Part shown: one piece after another, positions 62,347 through 64,000 of the stretch | How the letters are laid out: the number at the start of each line of letters is the position of its first letter | Numbering within the stretch: the first letter of the stretch is position 1 | Translations under genes and position numbers: made by a program | The notes under the pieces: generated by a model | Told to the model about the DNA's origin: nothing | The model's database searches: none | What the model saw: only the letters and a program-made list of their open reading frames with translations | Origin: Gemmatimonadaceae bacterium | Lineage (GTDB): Bacteria; Gemmatimonadota; Gemmatimonadetes; Gemmatimonadales; Gemmatimonadaceae | Assembly: GCA_020852815.1 (NCBI GenBank) | Contig: JADZAN010000002.1 | Coordinates: 1 to 64,000 of the forward strand | Direction: 5' to 3' | DNA: 64,000 nucleotides

Positions 62347-63479
62347 TGCGTCGCGGGGCGATGTTCGACTACATGATCGTTGGGGCCGGCTTTGCCGGGA
62401 GCGTCGTGGCCGAACGCATGGCGCGCTGCTTCGACAAGCGCGTGCTCGTGGTCGAGAAGCGGCAACACATCGGCGGCAATGCCTTCGATCACTACAACGA
62501 GCACGGCATCCTGGTTCACAAGTACGGACCGCACATCTTCCACACCAACTCGCGCCAGGTCTTCGACTACCTGTCGCAGTTCACCGAGTGGCGTCCGTAC
62601 CAGCATCGGGTGCGCGCCTGCGTCGACGGGCAGCTCGTCCCCATGCCGATCAATCTCGACACGGTCAACCAGTTGTACGGGACAAACTTCACGTCGCAGG
62701 AGCTGGAACAATACTTCGCCTCGGTGGCCGAGGTGGTCCCGCGCGTGCTCACGTCGGAAGACGTAATCGTCTCCAAGGTGGGGCGCGCGCTGTACGAGAA
62801 GTTCTTCCGTCACTACACGCGGAAGCAGTGGGGGCTCGATCCTTCGGAGCTGGATGCCGCGGTCACGGCGCGCGTCCCCGTGCGCACCAACCGCGACGCC
62901 CGGTACTTCACCGACACCTACCAGGTCATGCCGCGGCACGGCTACACGCGGCTGTTCGAGCGCATGCTGGACCATCCCAACATCAGCGTCCTGCTCAACA
63001 CCGACTACCAGGATGTGGAAGGGGTGATGCCCTACAAGGAGATGATCTACACGGGGCCGGTGGACGCGTACTTCGACCACCGGTATGGCCCGCTCCCCTA
63101 CCGGTCGATCGACTTCCGTTTCGAGACGCACGCGGAGCGTCAGGTGCAACCCGTCGCGGTCGTCAACTGGCCCAATGAGCAACCGTGGACGCGCGTTACC
63201 GAGTTCAAGCACCTGACGGGGCAGGTACACGACGCCACGACGCTCGTCTACGAATATCCCACCGACGCCGGCGACCCATGCTACCCGGTGCCGCGTCCGG
63301 ACAACGCCGCGCTGTACGAACGCTATCGTGCGCTCGCCGACGCCACGGCGGGGGTGCACTTCACCGGCCGCCTGGCCACGTATCGCTACTATAATATGGA
63401 CCAGGTGGTGGCCCAGTCGCTGGCGCTGTGCGCACGCATCGGCGGCGTACGCCGAAGCGAGTTGGTGGCGCTCTCATGA
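62346..63479 (+). CDS. glf: UDP-galactopyranose mutase
   Basis: Flavoenzyme of 377 residues that interconverts UDP-galactopyranose and UDP-galactofuranose, the donor for galactofuranose-containing glycans. The FAD fold has MIVGAGFAGSVVAERM and VEKRQHIGGNAFDHYNEHGI. Family blocks are KYGPHIFHTNSRQVFDYLSQ, FTEWRPYQHRVRACVDGQLV, FRHYTRKQWGLDPSELDA, MPRHGYTRLFERML, and the C-terminal RLATYRYYNMDQVVAQSL. It overlaps the glycosyltransferase gene by 1 bp and the next gene by 4 bp. Confidence 0.94.
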   Translation: MRRGAMFDYMIVGAGFAGSVVAERMARCFDKRVLVVEKRQHIGGNAFDHYNEHGILVHKYGPHIFHTNSRQVFDYLSQFTEWRPYQHRVRACVDGQLVPMPINLDTVNQLYGTNFTSQELEQYFASVAEVVPRVLTSEDVIVSKVGRALYEKFFRHYTRKQWGLDPSELDAAVTARVPVRTNRDARYFTDTYQVMPRHGYTRLFERMLDHPNISVLLNTDYQDVEGVMPYKEMIYTGPVDAYFDHRYGPLPYRSIDFRFETHAERQVQPVAVVNWPNEQPWTRVTEFKHLTGQVHDATTLVYEYPTDAGDPCYPVPRPDNAALYERYRALADATAGVHFTGRLATYRYYNMDQVVAQSLALCARIGGVRRSELVALS

Positions 63480-64000
63480 CGCGCCCCGCCCTCTGGGGCG
63501 GCATCGAGTGCACGGTCAATCGCGTGGGCGGGGAGTGGTTCGACCAGGTGCGGCGAAGCGGCCACGATGCGCGCGTGAGCGACATCGATCGCTTCGCCGA
63601 CCTGGGAATCTCGGCCATGCGATACCCGATGCTCTGGGAGCGCATGATGGCCGATTCCTCCCGACCGCGCTGGGAGCGCGTCGAGCCGTTCGTCGAGCGC
63701 CTCCTCCAGCGTGGCGTGGCGCCCATTGCCGGTCTCGTGCACCATGGAAGCGGGCCCGCGTGGGCGCCGATCTCCGACGCCGCCTTCGCCGAGCGACTTG
63801 CCGACTACGCGTCCGCTGCAGCCAAGCGCTTTGGCGCGATTCGCGACTGGACGCCGGTGAACGAGCCGCTGACGACGGCGCGCTTCTGCGGGCTGTACGG
63901 GCACTGGTATCCCCATGGGCGCAACGATGCGACCTTCGTGCGCATCCTGCTCAACGAGTGCCGGGCGATCGTCCTTTCCATGCAGGCCATTCGCGCCGCC
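63476..64000 (+). CDS. GH1-type glycosidase domain protein, truncated by window end
   Basis: The 175 visible codons begin MTRPALWGGIECTVNRVGG and include SAMRYPMLWERMMADSSRPR, APIAGLVHHGSGPAWAPISD and TPVNEPLTTARFCGLYGHWY. The NEP motif and the surrounding layout are those of family 1 glycoside hydrolases, where the glutamate is the acid/base. In several glycan clusters such an N-terminal domain is fused to a dTDP-4-dehydrorhamnose reductase-like domain; whether that holds here lies beyond the window. ATGA overlap with glf shows co-translation. Confidence 0.8.
   Translation, partial: MTRPALWGGIECTVNRVGGEWFDQVRRSGHDARVSDIDRFADLGISAMRYPMLWERMMADSSRPRWERVEPFVERLLQRGVAPIAGLVHHGSGPAWAPISDAAFAERLADYASAAAKRFGAIRDWTPVNEPLTTARFCGLYGHWYPHGRNDATFVRILLNECRAIVLSMQAIRAA

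Overview
The window is a very GC-rich bacterial chromosome segment from a Gram-negative organism, most likely a member of Gemmatimonadota or a close relative. This is an inference. It rests on ADOP-type orphan permeases, a TonB-dependent receptor with a carboxypeptidase-regulatory-like N-terminus, many secreted lipoproteins, bacterial NHEJ, and a strikingly over-used CCTAACG/CGTTAGG heptamer. I saw no rRNA, tRNA, CRISPR array or prophage.

Layout. 1-6047: a REP-type repeat, a secreted TolB-propeller/CehA-like metallohydrolase, tyrosine phenol-lyase, and a translationally coupled pair of a LiaF-like protein and a Ser/Thr kinase. 6048-13250: a 47-bp tandem array, then a minus-strand nucleoside-type (BMP-family) ABC transporter operon with a terminal MFS gene, carrying G-quadruplex-like tracts inside its genes. 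13251-17400: a degenerate accessory stretch with gene remnants (ankyrin, ADOP permease, a hydrolase tail), hairpin repeats and small genes. 17396-26581: an esterase, VOC proteins, a TonB-like receptor, an ADOP permease and a PQQ dehydrogenase with a built-in cytochrome c domain. 26794-32020: a compact gluconate/oxidative pentose phosphate locus (gntK, gntP-type permease, zwf, gnd, pgl). 32213-47269: gamma-glutamyltransferase, a beta-helix lipoprotein, metallophosphoesterase, enoyl-CoA hydratase, an Ig-like repeat lipoprotein, a vapBC-like toxin-antitoxin pair, class I fumarase, a beta-propeller protein and a diheme cytochrome c. 47339-50352: a CcdC-like membrane protein followed by a zinc metallopeptidase/ATP-grasp pair. 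50552-60923: a serine hydrolase, then an NHEJ and stress island (LigD, DUF892, Ku, several tiny stress-type proteins, a hybrid histidine kinase). 61213-64000: the start of a galactofuranose/glycan cluster (glycosyltransferase, UDP-galactopyranose mutase, GH1-like enzyme running off the end).

How the genes may work together. The PQQ dehydrogenase, GntP-type permease, gluconokinase and 6-phosphogluconate dehydrogenase could form a periplasmic-oxidation-to-pentose-phosphate route, with Zwf and Pgl feeding the same node from glucose-6-phosphate. The Ku/LigD neighbourhood looks like a DNA-break and desiccation/oxidative stress module. Both are inferences from gene content and order.
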